From assembly GCA_017979445.1 (NCBI GenBank), contig CM030706.1, forward strand, positions 27,068,493 through 27,132,492: a stretch of 64,000 nucleotides of DNA. The letters are read 5' to 3'. The stretch is from Akebia trifoliata (taxonomy: Eukaryota; Streptophyta; Magnoliopsida; Ranunculales; Lardizabalaceae). A program made the translations under genes and the position numbers. Below, one piece after another: positions 33,790 through 44,029 of this stretch; positions within the stretch are counted from its first letter, which is position 1, and each line of letters opens with the position of its first letter. The notes below the pieces were generated by a model, which searched no databases, had not been told where the DNA came from, and was given only the letters and a program-made list of their open reading frames with translations.

Positions 33790-35569
33790 TCATCACTACT
33801 CTGTTACCGTATGTGACAGTCCATATTCCAAGTGTGATCAAGTCTAACTTTTACTAAGTTTATTTTATTAGAGCCTAATTTTCATTTTCCATATTAATTA
33901 ACTAATTAAATGGTTTCTTAGATGCAATCCTCCCTTTCTTTTTGTCGGCTTTAAGTGTGGTTTTAGATGTTGTTGTCGATTATTGAAATCAAGGTCTTAA
34001 GTTTATTTGTTGTCTTTATTGTTTAGGTTATAATATGATTCGTCACGTGCATCTCAGATGTTTGGTGTCGTTTAACTTCACACACTTTTTTGTTGTCTTA
34101 GCGATAGAATCATATTGGTGGCTTTCATGTTTTTTTTTTATTATTGTATTTTGTTTGCATCACCATTTGGATCTTTTTCGGATCACAACATTTGGGTCTA
34201 AATCCGATCCAATAACACATTTGATTGTATCCTTATTAGATCCCTAATCATCAATTCAAACCTTCAATTGAATCAAGTTAGGCTATGGTTTAGGAGGATC
34301 CTTTGACAGGTTCTAGGGTGGGAAACCCAAAGAGTAAAACACAGTATTCTTATTTATCTTTATTTAAATATTTTAATTTTTAAAATAACCATTTTTATCA
34401 TCAAAATAATTTGAATAAGAGTTAGGATCCATAAGGTTTCTATTTATATAATAAAGGATAGGTGTCCACATGGCACGTTTTTGTTGGAGTTTAAAAATAC
34501 CTATTACTCTTAACCCAATTGTACATGCAGCCCGATGTGTTTGAACTCCAACAAAAATATGCCATGTAGACACTTAACGTTGTTATAAGAATGGGAGACC
34601 GTTCTGGATCACGATTCTTTGACTAATGTGACTCAAAAAAATCCACTCAACTAGCAGAATGTGCACGTAACCATTTTTTTATGTATCCCGAGAAAATAAA
34701 TCTATGATTATGTGCACGGTCCACGTCAGTTGCTGTATTTATGTTTTTCTTTTCTTTTCTTTTTTTTAATCTTATAATTATTACAAAATGGTGCTAAATC
34801 AATTTTTTTTTCTTAAATAAATCTCTAGACTGTTTTCATAATGAGTATGTCTTTCTCTATTCTTCATTTGTCATAACTAATTGTGGGAATGAACGCCAAA
34901 GGTATCCAATATAAGAAATGATATTTTGGGTACTTTGAATTTATTTCACCCCGCTACATTTCCATCAAATTTGGAAACACCTCCTTGAAGTGCCATGTGT
35001 AATCCAAAGAGGAGAGTTCCTTCCAAATTTTGAAGAGGGCCGCCCCTACAAAGTTTTTTTCCGTGCATAATTGATTTGGATGAGAAATTGAAATCTATGT
35101 AAAGTGCATAATCATAAGAAATGTTTAAAACCTCAACTCAAGTAATGTTTTGGTTGGGAGAAAAAATTATCAATATCTCCATCGAAATATTCCAAGACAA
35201 TTTGAAACATTAGATGTCTTGACGTCTATGTTTTTTTCTTTTTCAGCCTCAACTATATTGAACTATCTCTACCAACAACATAAATTTAAAAATCACATTT
35301 TTCAAAAGAAAATCATTTCTTGTCATTTTATATGGGATTTACACAGACACCTGAGGTATTTAAAGGAAAAAATTTTAAAGGACCTGACAAGGATTCCTTT
35401 CTACCCTAAGTTTTGGACGACATCTTGATAATTCATTTACTTTTTAATTGTCAAGCTCACAATTTATTATTGTCGAGCTCAATATGTTTTATTATTAAAT
35501 TTGATAATTTTTAAAAAATATTGAGTTCGATAATAAAAATTGGTGATCTGAAATCATATTTTAATTCAG
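33790..35569. other. Non-coding intergenic DNA upstream of the MATE array
   Basis: No gene seen. It includes a small inverted-repeat element at 34459-34576. Short blocks near 34915 and 35415 are shared with 60345 and 60445 in the downstream segment. Confidence 0.45.
34459..34576. repeat. Short inverted-repeat (MITE-like) element
   Basis: The arms AGGTGTCCACATGGCACGTT.. and its reverse counterpart (..ATGCCATGTAGACACTTA) pair over about 35 bp around a ~50 bp loop. Total ~118 bp. It would fold into a hairpin if transcribed. Confidence 0.6.
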
Positions 35570-35665
35570 ATATATTTAATGAAATCAAATCGATCAAATG
35601 CGAGTTTAAATCACTCCGATTTTAAATAAAATCCATACCATTTTAAGTCTTAGGGGTATATATGT
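35570..35665 (-). repeat. Fragment of the TTTAAGYCCTA-ended repeat in the MATE1 upstream region
   Basis: AAATAAAATCCATACCATTT followed by TAAGTCTTA matches the reverse complement of the left end of the element at 60731-61233. It lies about 210 bp upstream of the MATE1 start codon, so that promoter contains TE-derived sequence. Confidence 0.45.
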
Positions 35666-35877
35666 AATAAATAACAAATGTAAGTATGGCCAGTGTAGAC
35701 TCATTCATAACCTGCCTTATTATGGATAAACAAAAAGAAAAAGTCGCGATCCAGAATAAGGTGTCTTGACATCATTCATCATTCATTAAATAACGTTTTG
35801 CGGACGAGAGTCATTTTCCCATCTTTCATCCTTTTTCATTTATCTCTTGTGAGTAGAAGCAAAGAATAAGAAAAAAG

Positions 35878-38800
35878 ATGAACAACACTAGTGAAGAACA
35901 GAAACGAAGTCTTCTAATTCATCAAATCTCTGAAGAAAATGGTTCTGATTGTTTGGGTGATGAAGAGAGAAGGATTGAAAAGGGTGTGAGGAGAAGAAAA
36001 CAGATTTTTGAAGAAGTTAAGAAACAGTTATGGTTAGCTGTGCCTCTTATAACAGTAAATCTTTTACAATATTGTTTGCAAGTGATCTCAGTGATGTATG
36101 TAGGTCATCTTGGAGAATTACCCCTCTCTGGTGCTTCCATGGCTACTTCTTTTTGCAACTGTTACTGGTTTTAGCTTGTTGGTATGTTGGATTTCTCTTA
36201 TTTTTCTTGCTTTTATCATTTTTAGATAATTTATATTTCCACACCATATTTTTCTTATAACACACCAATCATTGCTCTCTCTAGTCTCTCCTCCCTCCAT
36301 GGCCACTTATTTTTTTTCAACTTTTTGGTATGTTGGTTCCTTTTGTATAGATTTCCCACATCAAACACCAATTTATAAAATTAAATATTACATACATGCC
36401 AAATATCTCTCTCAATCCTCTCTCTGGTACTTCCATGACCACTTTTTTTTTTTTTTTTTTCAACTGTGAGTTCTTGCTATTTTGGGTCTCTCTTATTTTT
36501 CTTTTGTATAGAGATTTCCTTCTTTAAAATTTGGTTTTTACCCTTTTAGAGAAATTTTATTGGCAGACCAAATTTTCTTCGTAACACACCAATCAGTGTT
36601 ACATCTCTCTAATGCTTCCAAGGCCACTTCTTTTTGCAACTGTGAGTAGTTTCAGCTGGTTCGTATGATGGGTCTCTCTTCTTCTTCTTTCTTTTTTTCT
36701 ATTTTTCTATATTATATATATTTTTTTACACTTAGTTTTAGCATATTTTTTTAGGGAACTTATATTACCTCACCATTTTTTATACTTACAACACACTGAT
36801 CGATGCAACTCGTTGGTTTGTTGGGTTCCTCTGTTTTTTTTTTTTTTTCTTTAGTAGATTTGTCTAGACTTCATTTTATTATTTTTTTAATAAATGTTGA
36901 CTCACCTAACAAGTGTATATCAATAATCACAAACCAAACAAATACATCTATCAAGTGCTTTCATGGCCACTACTTTTTGCAACTATGACTGGCTTCAGCT
37001 TCATGGTATGGTGGGTTTGTTTTTTTTCTTCATTTTTTATATAGATTTTTCTACACATATTTTTACCATTTTTCAATGATGGGTTTCTTGGGTGAAAAAT
37101 CAAGGGTTTTGGAGTTTTTTTCTTGACTCGGTGCATTTTCAGCCTAATCCGGCCGAGTTTCCATGTTGAGTTGTACGAGTTTTGAGTTGACTAGCTGAGT
37201 TGATTCCAACTAGTTTTGTGACTGAGTCACCTCGAAAATCAATCGGGTCAAGTAGCAAGTCGATGCAACCAGTTTTAAAAGAGAGCTGCCATTGGCACCC
37301 AAACTTTTAATTATTAAACCCCAATTAAAATAAACAAAAAAATAAGTTAATGACTTAGAATAGGCTCTTCTAATTTATCTTGTGGAATGGAACTCTTAAA
37401 TTGGTAATAAAAATCTTAATTACTTAAACCTTTTGTTTTGACACTAGATGGGAATGGGAAGCGCATTGGATACCTTATGTGGTCAGTCCTATGGTGCAAA
37501 ACAATACTATATGCTCGGCATACATATGCAGAGGGCCATGTTTGTTCTTTCACTCGTTAGTATTCCTCTCGCGTTCATTTGGGCCTACACCGGTCCCATT
37601 CTCGTGGCGGTTGGGCAAGATCCAGCTATATCAGCAGAAGCCGGACGCTATGCTCTTTACATGATTCCATGCCTTTTCGCCTATGGTCTCCTTCAATGTC
37701 ATGTTAGATTTTTACAAACCCAAAACATCGTCTTTCCAATGATGATAAGCTCGGGAATTACCACTTTACTACATTTACTCGTGTGTTGGATTATGGTGTT
37801 CAAATCCGGACTTGGTAATCGAGGTGCTGCATTGGCAAATTCCTTCTCCTATTGGGTCAATGTGTTATTGTTGGCACTTTATGTCAAATTCTCTCCTACT
37901 TGCAAAGAAACTTGGACTGGATTTTCGAAGGAGGCTTTACATGATGTTTTGAACTTTATAAGACTTGCCATCCCTTCAGCTATCATGGTCTGGTAATGCT
38001 GCCCAACTATTCTCTTTCCATGCCTTTTCGCCTATGGTCTCCTTCAATAATTAAGTTGCATACATGATCTAAAAGCTTTTAATATATTGATTATGAGTTG
38101 ATAATTATATGATTTGGAACAGCTTGGAAATGTGGTCATTTGAATTGATGGTTCTCTTATCGGGTTTTCTTCCTAATCCAGAGCTAGAAACATCGGTGTT
38201 GTCAGTCAGGTTAGCATTATGTTCATATCTTATCAATATTTTTGTTATAATTTCTTGAATGAGAGCAAGTGATAGACTTCAGATCAGGTTTCATCACCTT
38301 CATATAAATGTACATATGTATGAATGTAGCCAACAACAATTTTTGACTCGGAAGATATAATAATGGGTGTTTTACCAAACAGGACGAGTAGGAAGCCAAG
38401 ATTTCATTGTCACTCACATTATCAAAATATTTAATTTATAGGTTTGGTAATTGAATTCTTTTACCAAGCAAGCTACATGTTGTACTCGCATTTAATTAAA
38501 CTAGAAGGTGGCATGTACAAACGCACATGTATCAGAATGACTTATTTGTTATTTGAAGTATTAATTCAAGGGTTCTTGAAGATTACATAGTAAAAGGGAT
38601 ATTTTTGTAATTTTGAAATCTAACTACGTGATTATAGGGTCAAGGAATTGCAATTTTCTTGGATTTTGACCAAAATGACTTTGATTTTATTAAATTTAAA
38701 TGTAAAGGTGGGGCATTTAAGTGATCCAAATTTTGGTGCCGAACAACCATATCTACTCCCCCTTCTCTCATTATAATGGTAAAGATTTACTTTTATAAGG

Positions 38801-40776
38801 CCTTTAACTTCAAACAAATGATCATAAAAAATGGTATAAATTATAAAATATATTTAAACAAATGCAAGATCATTAGGTACCTCTGTTTGTTATATAAAAG
38901 TTCCATTGTGGCACAGTAACTTTGGCTTTTTGCGTGTCCTGTTCTGAACTTTCTCCACCATAATATATGATTCTAGAATTGTTCATTTCTCTTCTATAAT
39001 TTCATCATTTCCTATGTAAAATTAGCATTTAATAGTTCATTAATCACTAAACATTTATGTCCCTAGCCTTAACACAGCTGCGATGGTATGGATGATCCCG
39101 TTTGGACTCAGTGGAGCCATAAGGTCAGTTTAGCTAAATGGATGGTAAACCCTTTCCTCAATGATATTTCATAAAACATTTGATGATTTTTGACAATTTT
39201 CTTTCACAGCACAAGAGTTTCAAATGAGTTGGGTGCGGGGCATCCACAAGCTGCACGTTTAGCTGTGTGGGTTGTGTTATTCATAGTGATTACTGAGGGC
39301 ACATTGATAGGCTTAACCATGGTCTTGGTACGTCGTATTTGGGGTTATGCTTATAGTAACGAAGAAGAAGTCGTAAGCTATTTAGCAAAAATGATACCAC
39401 TCCTCGCAATCTCCAACTTCTTGGATGGAACCCAATCTGTTCTGTCAGGTTTGTACTTATTTTTAGTAGACTATTGTGCCGACATCGGGAGAATGAATTC
39501 ATTTTGAGATCAGATTTTCCAAAATTAATACTAAATCTATCTTTTAATAAACATTATCATGATGAGTCCTATTTAAGCGAATAGGAATAGGTTTCAATTT
39601 CAAATGATTATAAATCTATCCTTACTTAGGATGGTTATCGGATCAACTGCATCATATATTAGAGTTACTAATCAATGGGTACTTAAATGATGTTCAACAA
39701 AAAATCTTTTGTCATTCATAACCAAGTTACTTTGGCAGATAGATTTCCAAAGTCTCATAGTACCATATAGGCAAATGGGTTAAGTAATGCGAAATCTTTC
39801 AAATAGAGATTGAAACGTTATAGATCTGTCACTGGTCATGGTTTCAAATCTCGGTTTGATGTATCGTCTCGTCCATGGATGAGACTGAGTTGTCTCCGAC
39901 AAGATAAACTAACTCATTTTACAATTATTTACTCATGTATATTTAAAATAAAATTAAGTTGATTAGAATATATTCAATCATAAAATCATATTCTATTTAG
40001 ATAATATGTATTTGAATTATAAAAAATTAATTATTTTGTAGTAAAATGTGCAAAATCCTGATTGACTCGACCAAGTCATCTTGTTTTTCTCGTGAGATTC
40101 GGCACAGCAGAGACACCTTGTCTATCCTTCTCATTCACGGACGATACCAAGATGAATCGGGCAAGTCATCTCGGTATCGGACGAGATTTAAAACCTTGTC
40201 ACTGCTTAAAAGAGTTACAAAATCAAGTTCATTATAGTATTTATTGAATGGGTCTTTCTTAACTGATGTTCAGGAGTTGCTAGAGGATGTGGTTGGCAGA
40301 AGATTGGTGCCTTTGTCAATCTAGGAGCTTATTACCTTGTAGGCATTCCATGTGCTATTGTTTTTGCTTTTGTCCTCCACATAGGAGGAATGGTGAGTTT
40401 TTGTCTCCTCCTTTTATCTTTGTCTAGCTTATATTATTGTATCTACTTTTATCGTCGCAAATAAGATGATACTAATACATAGTTTTGTATTGACAATGTG
40501 GTTTAATAGGGACTTTGGTCAGGGATCATATGTGCATTGATCGTGCAAGTGTCGTCTCTTTTAATCATAACTCTTCGCACTAATTGGGAGAAAGAAGTAA
40601 AGCATATTTTCGCCTCTTTTTTCAATCCTATTATTTGAAATCTTTGGGATAAGGCTTTGTTCTAATATTTTCAACTCTTGTCGGTCACATCTAATTGTCG
40701 CTCATTTGTTTTTCAGGCTAGCAAGGCTACCGACAGAGTCTACAATGCCATCATCCCTATTGATATGGCATCATGA
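35878..40776 (+). CDS. MATE/DETOXIFICATION efflux transporter gene 1, 8 exons, +1 frameshift in exon 1
   Basis: Encodes a multidrug and toxic compound extrusion carrier, a ~12-helix H+-coupled antiporter of plasma membrane or tonoplast that exports secondary metabolites or xenobiotics. Exons: 35878-36181, 37448-37992, 38123-38209, 39067-39123, 39210-39448, 40274-40392, 40510-40596, 40717-40776. All borders are GT..AG. Without the extra base it is 498 codons, a normal length. Family marks are [55 protein letters not shown] and a C-terminal [18 protein letters not shown] split over exons 5/6. The N-terminal ~40 residues are a charged cytosolic tail. Exon 1 has five Ts at 36150-36154 where copy 2 has four, so the frame is lost after about codon 91 and stops at TAG 36172. 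All later exons are intact. Either a recent null allele or a base-calling error. The start ATG is the first in a conserved context shared with copy 2. Confidence 0.9.
36129..37013 (+). repeat. Decayed tandem copies of the exon 1 end inside MATE1 intron 1
   Basis: The last ~53 bp of exon 1 plus the donor and early intron recur downstream. Blocks with CCATGGCCACTT..CAACT..GGTATGTTGG or close variants lie near 36283-36336, 36421-36475, 36600-36672, about 36785-36830 (partial) and 36955-37013. Spacing is about 135-185 bp. The last block still reads like the exon, GCTTTCATGGCCACTACTTT followed by an ATG|GTATGG donor. All blocks where it can be read have TTTTT rather than TTTT before GCAACT. Confidence 0.8.
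37290..37294. other. Empty target site (CATTG) matching the gypsy insertion in copy 2
   Basis: The sequence AGAGCTGC CATTG GCACCC is uninterrupted here. In copy 2 the same CATTG is duplicated around the 5.8 kb element. It shows the pre-insertion state. Confidence 0.9.
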
Positions 40777-41477
40777 AGTTGATTTGTCACTACTTTGATT
40801 TGAGATTAATCTTTTTGTGATAAATCTCTAAAGCAGAGGCAGTCGAGATTTTATACACGTCGTAAAATAAAATTTTTTCTTAGTAAGATATAGGGCGATG
40901 GAATTTTGTGAATTTTTTTTTCACAGTACATAGTGAAATACATTATCCTCACCGAAGTCTAATATCCTAAAAATTTGGAGTTGGCTGAAGGAATAACTTT
41001 CCTCCAAATTTTTCTATCTGAATTTGCTCTTTTTAAGTTCAATTGTCTTCAAATGTGCTTATTACAGCTTACGCCGCCTTTGAAATATTGAGAGCTCTAG
41101 CTTGCATTGTAAATCTATAGAAATTTGAGTCAAGTTTGAGAGAGTAAAATCAAGTTTCTTTTTAAAAATGGTACATATTAAACATTCTAGAGGTCATTAA
41201 GCAACTAATCAATCAACTTTGGTGGCATCGGACCAAGGCAACTATTTTGCTAGTTGACTTGTTACCCATCGAAATTGAACCACTTTCAGATGATTCATAT
41301 GGGTATGGTAAGTAGCACTACTATTAAGGATACAACATTTGTGTGATTCATGATTATAACCGACTACGAAGACTTAATAATCTATATATAAACCCAAAGA
41401 TGATTATCATACTTGATTTCCATTTTATTTAAAAATTTGTACCACTCAATGGTTCAAAACTCAAAACCTACCAGTCG
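40777..41477. other. MATE1 3' flank
   Basis: Presumed 3' UTR and downstream sequence, about 97% like 54797-55497. AATAAA-like signals such as AAAATAAAATTTT occur near 40863. No other gene. Confidence 0.5.
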
Positions 41478-42035
41478 ATAGGGCTGCATCCTGGGTGGGT
41501 TGGAGGGTCAACCTCAACTCAACTCAATCATCGGGTTAGAGCTTAGTAATCCAAACTCAACCCGAGATTAAGCTTCTAAAATCGGGTTGAGCTCAGGTTA
41601 TCCCAAGTTAGGTAATTTTGGGTGGGTTGGGCTCATTGAGCAAGTCTAATTTCATTTTGATCAACACATAAATTTTATTTTATAATATAAAAAATAAATA
41701 CAATATAATATATAAAATAAAATAAAATCACAAGTAAATAAATTTGCAGACAACCTCCAAATCTAGTAATTTTTATATTATAATTTTTTTCCTTAATTTT
41801 ACAAATATATTTAGGAAGAGAAAATTAATATTTTTAAGAATAAATAAATAAAAATATTCATATGTAAATATATAGCATTGGATTCAGGTTGAGTCAGGTT
41901 GCCCGGAGCCTCAACTCGAATTCAATTCGAGTTGAGATTTCCTAACCCGGACTCAACTCATTTTTCATATAACTCAACCCAAGCTCGCCCATCAATTAGG
42001 TCGAGTTCAGGTTATCCCGCCCAAGTTGCATCCCT
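41478..42035. mobile_element. hAT-like non-autonomous element, unit 1
   Basis: 558 bp with terminal inverted repeats (AGGGCTGCATCCTGGGTGGG and, reversed, AGGGATGCAACTTGGGCGGG), flanked by an exact 8 bp duplication ACCAGTCG (41470-41477 and 42036-42043). Eight bases is the hAT signature. The interior is rich in CAACTCAACYC motifs in both orientations. Also present in unit 2, so it inserted before the tandem duplication. Confidence 0.85.
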
Positions 42036-43940
42036 ACCAGTCGTTCACTTGATTGACTTATCATGTCAATTCCAATTGGTCCAATAGTCAGATCAAAGTA
42101 GTCCTAAACATCACTTCTCAAAACCAAATGTCTTCTTCTTCTACGTCATATTCAATATCTTGGTAATTTTTTTTCTTTATCTAGACTTCAATTCCATCAA
42201 TTGAGCCTTAAAAAATTTTACTTTCTTCTTCAATCTTAAGATTCTATCTACTATTCAACGTTCAAACCTTACGAGCACAATAGGATTTTGAAGTAGAAAA
42301 TGATAAAATTTTGGATGGAAAATCAAGATCTTCAATCTTAAGAATCTATTTACTTAACCATCGCAAATTTATTTTACCATCTTTTTCAATTTTAAGGTTT
42401 TATCTTCTTCGACCTTCAAATGTTATGTGCCAAATTTCCTTTGGGTATGTGTTTGTGTAGAGATTCAATGGGTTATGATGTATTCTAGTACATTAGTTAA
42501 GTTGTTAGGTAGTTATTTAAGATGGAGTTTTGTAGGTATTGTTACTAGTTATAGTTTGTGGTGGAGTTGTGCCATGTTATGGGGGTGTTGCTTAAGTGTG
42601 GGTGGTTGATAATTGTAGGAGGTTATGATGTACGGTGTATTTAAAATTCTACTAAGAATGGATGGATAAATTTTTTTCTTTTTGTGGTGAAGAGGTTGGT
42701 TATTCTCAAAGTAATTGTTATCTTTTTCAAATTGCTAGAGGACAGAAAATGTGTAACATTGGTGTGGAGGCTTTTTCAAGCTTCCACTCCTCGATATTGA
42801 ATTTATACGATCTTAATCAAGAAACTTTCTCCAATTCTTCACGAATTCAGAAAGGTTGAAGGAAAGAAGGTAGAAGGAAGAGGCCCAGGTATGGTGCTTG
42901 CTAAAGAACCTCCGAAGATTTAATTAATAATATATATAGGATGTTCAAGAAAAAAAAGAATTGAGATGAGGAAGAAGATGATTAATGAAATATGCAAAGG
43001 AGATTGTTTAGAGAATTGATTTCACTAACTTTTTTTCAACCCCTTCCTTGTTTTTTATAGAGGATTTTGTCATCTAAATTCTAGACATGTGTCATTACAT
43101 AATTGATTCAAGTGTTATGTCATGTGGGGCATGAGTTGGATAAAAGGTTGCTGACTCTGTCTTTGGATTTTTTTTTTCCATCATTTATTAATGTTGATAT
43201 TTGATTTTGATTAGCATTGTTTCAGTACAATTAATGTCGAATTAGTATAATTCATTATTTGGGGGTGAGTGGGTCAAAGGATGTCACACCCACATCAGAT
43301 TTGATAAGTACTCTCAGAAATAACATTAAATGAACGATTGTCTTTCATTTTCTACCCATTTTTCAAGAATGGCCTTTCAATTTTGTATATGATTTTTGTT
43401 ATTCTCCCTCATTTCCCATAATATACTCCTTCAACTTTACTGTCTTTCTTCTTCTACAACCTTAGCTCAAAAGAGTGCATATATGCCAGTAAACAGAAGC
43501 AAAATCTAATATATCTACTGTAAGAATAATGCACCAATCACAAAAAAGAAGTAATCCTAATGTATCAATCACAAAAAAGAATGTTCATTGCTTTATGAGG
43601 TCATTAGTATTGTCCCCAATTTCTATTTTTCAAAATATCATCATTATAAAGTACATTAATATTTATTATTATTATTTTCTAAACAGACAAGATAATTAGA
43701 TATTAACGTGAAAGTGAATTCAATGGGATTAATCAACACAAGCCTCTACCAACTTAGCTAAGTTGGCACCTTCAAAGTGAAGTTATTTTTATCCTTGTAC
43801 GATCCTATTATTATAAATGTCAAAATATTAATGAAGGGCTAAAATATCTTTTGTCCAATAGAGAGTTAATGTGTGCCCTAAGGACACATGTTAAAGTGCA
43901 ATAAATACACTTTGGAAATTGGATTTGTACGAAAATGACA
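42036..43940. other. Intergenic DNA between MATE genes, becomes the upstream region of MATE2
   Basis: Homologous to 56074-58022 but with no recognised coding motif. The last few hundred bases function, by position, as the promoter region of MATE2. No clear TATA box; AATAAATACACTTT near 43900 is the best candidate. Confidence 0.45.
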
Positions 43941-44029
43941 TTAAATAACGTTTTGCGAACGAGAGTCGTTTTCCCATCTTTCATCCTTCATTTATCTCTT
44001 GTGAGTAGAAGCGAAGAATAAGAAAAAAG

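Larger units (their letters stand above)
35786..43940 (+). repeat. Tandem duplication, unit 1 (8.2 kb)
   Basis: Begins at TTAAATAACGTTTTGCGGAC and ends where unit 2 begins with the near-identical TTAAATAACGTTTTGCGAAC (43941). It holds ~90 bp of upstream sequence, the whole MATE gene 1 and ~3.2 kb of downstream DNA with a hAT-like MITE. Confidence 0.85.

Noticed and set aside
36251..36469. Possible small ORFs in MATE intron 1
   Set aside because: Better explained as decayed copies of the exon 1 end plus T-rich intron sequence.
37448..37996. MATE exon 2 as a stand-alone 182-residue protein starting with MGMGSALD
   Set aside because: The stretch starts right after a CTAG acceptor and ends in a GTAATG donor. 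It continues exon 1 and leads into exon 3, so it is an internal exon, not a short gene. The same holds for 51443-51991.
42662..42859. 65-residue open frame conserved in position between the two tandem units
   Set aside because: Unit 2 has frame-breaking differences (for example an extra A near 56798) and no motif. The similarity is explained by the recent duplication.
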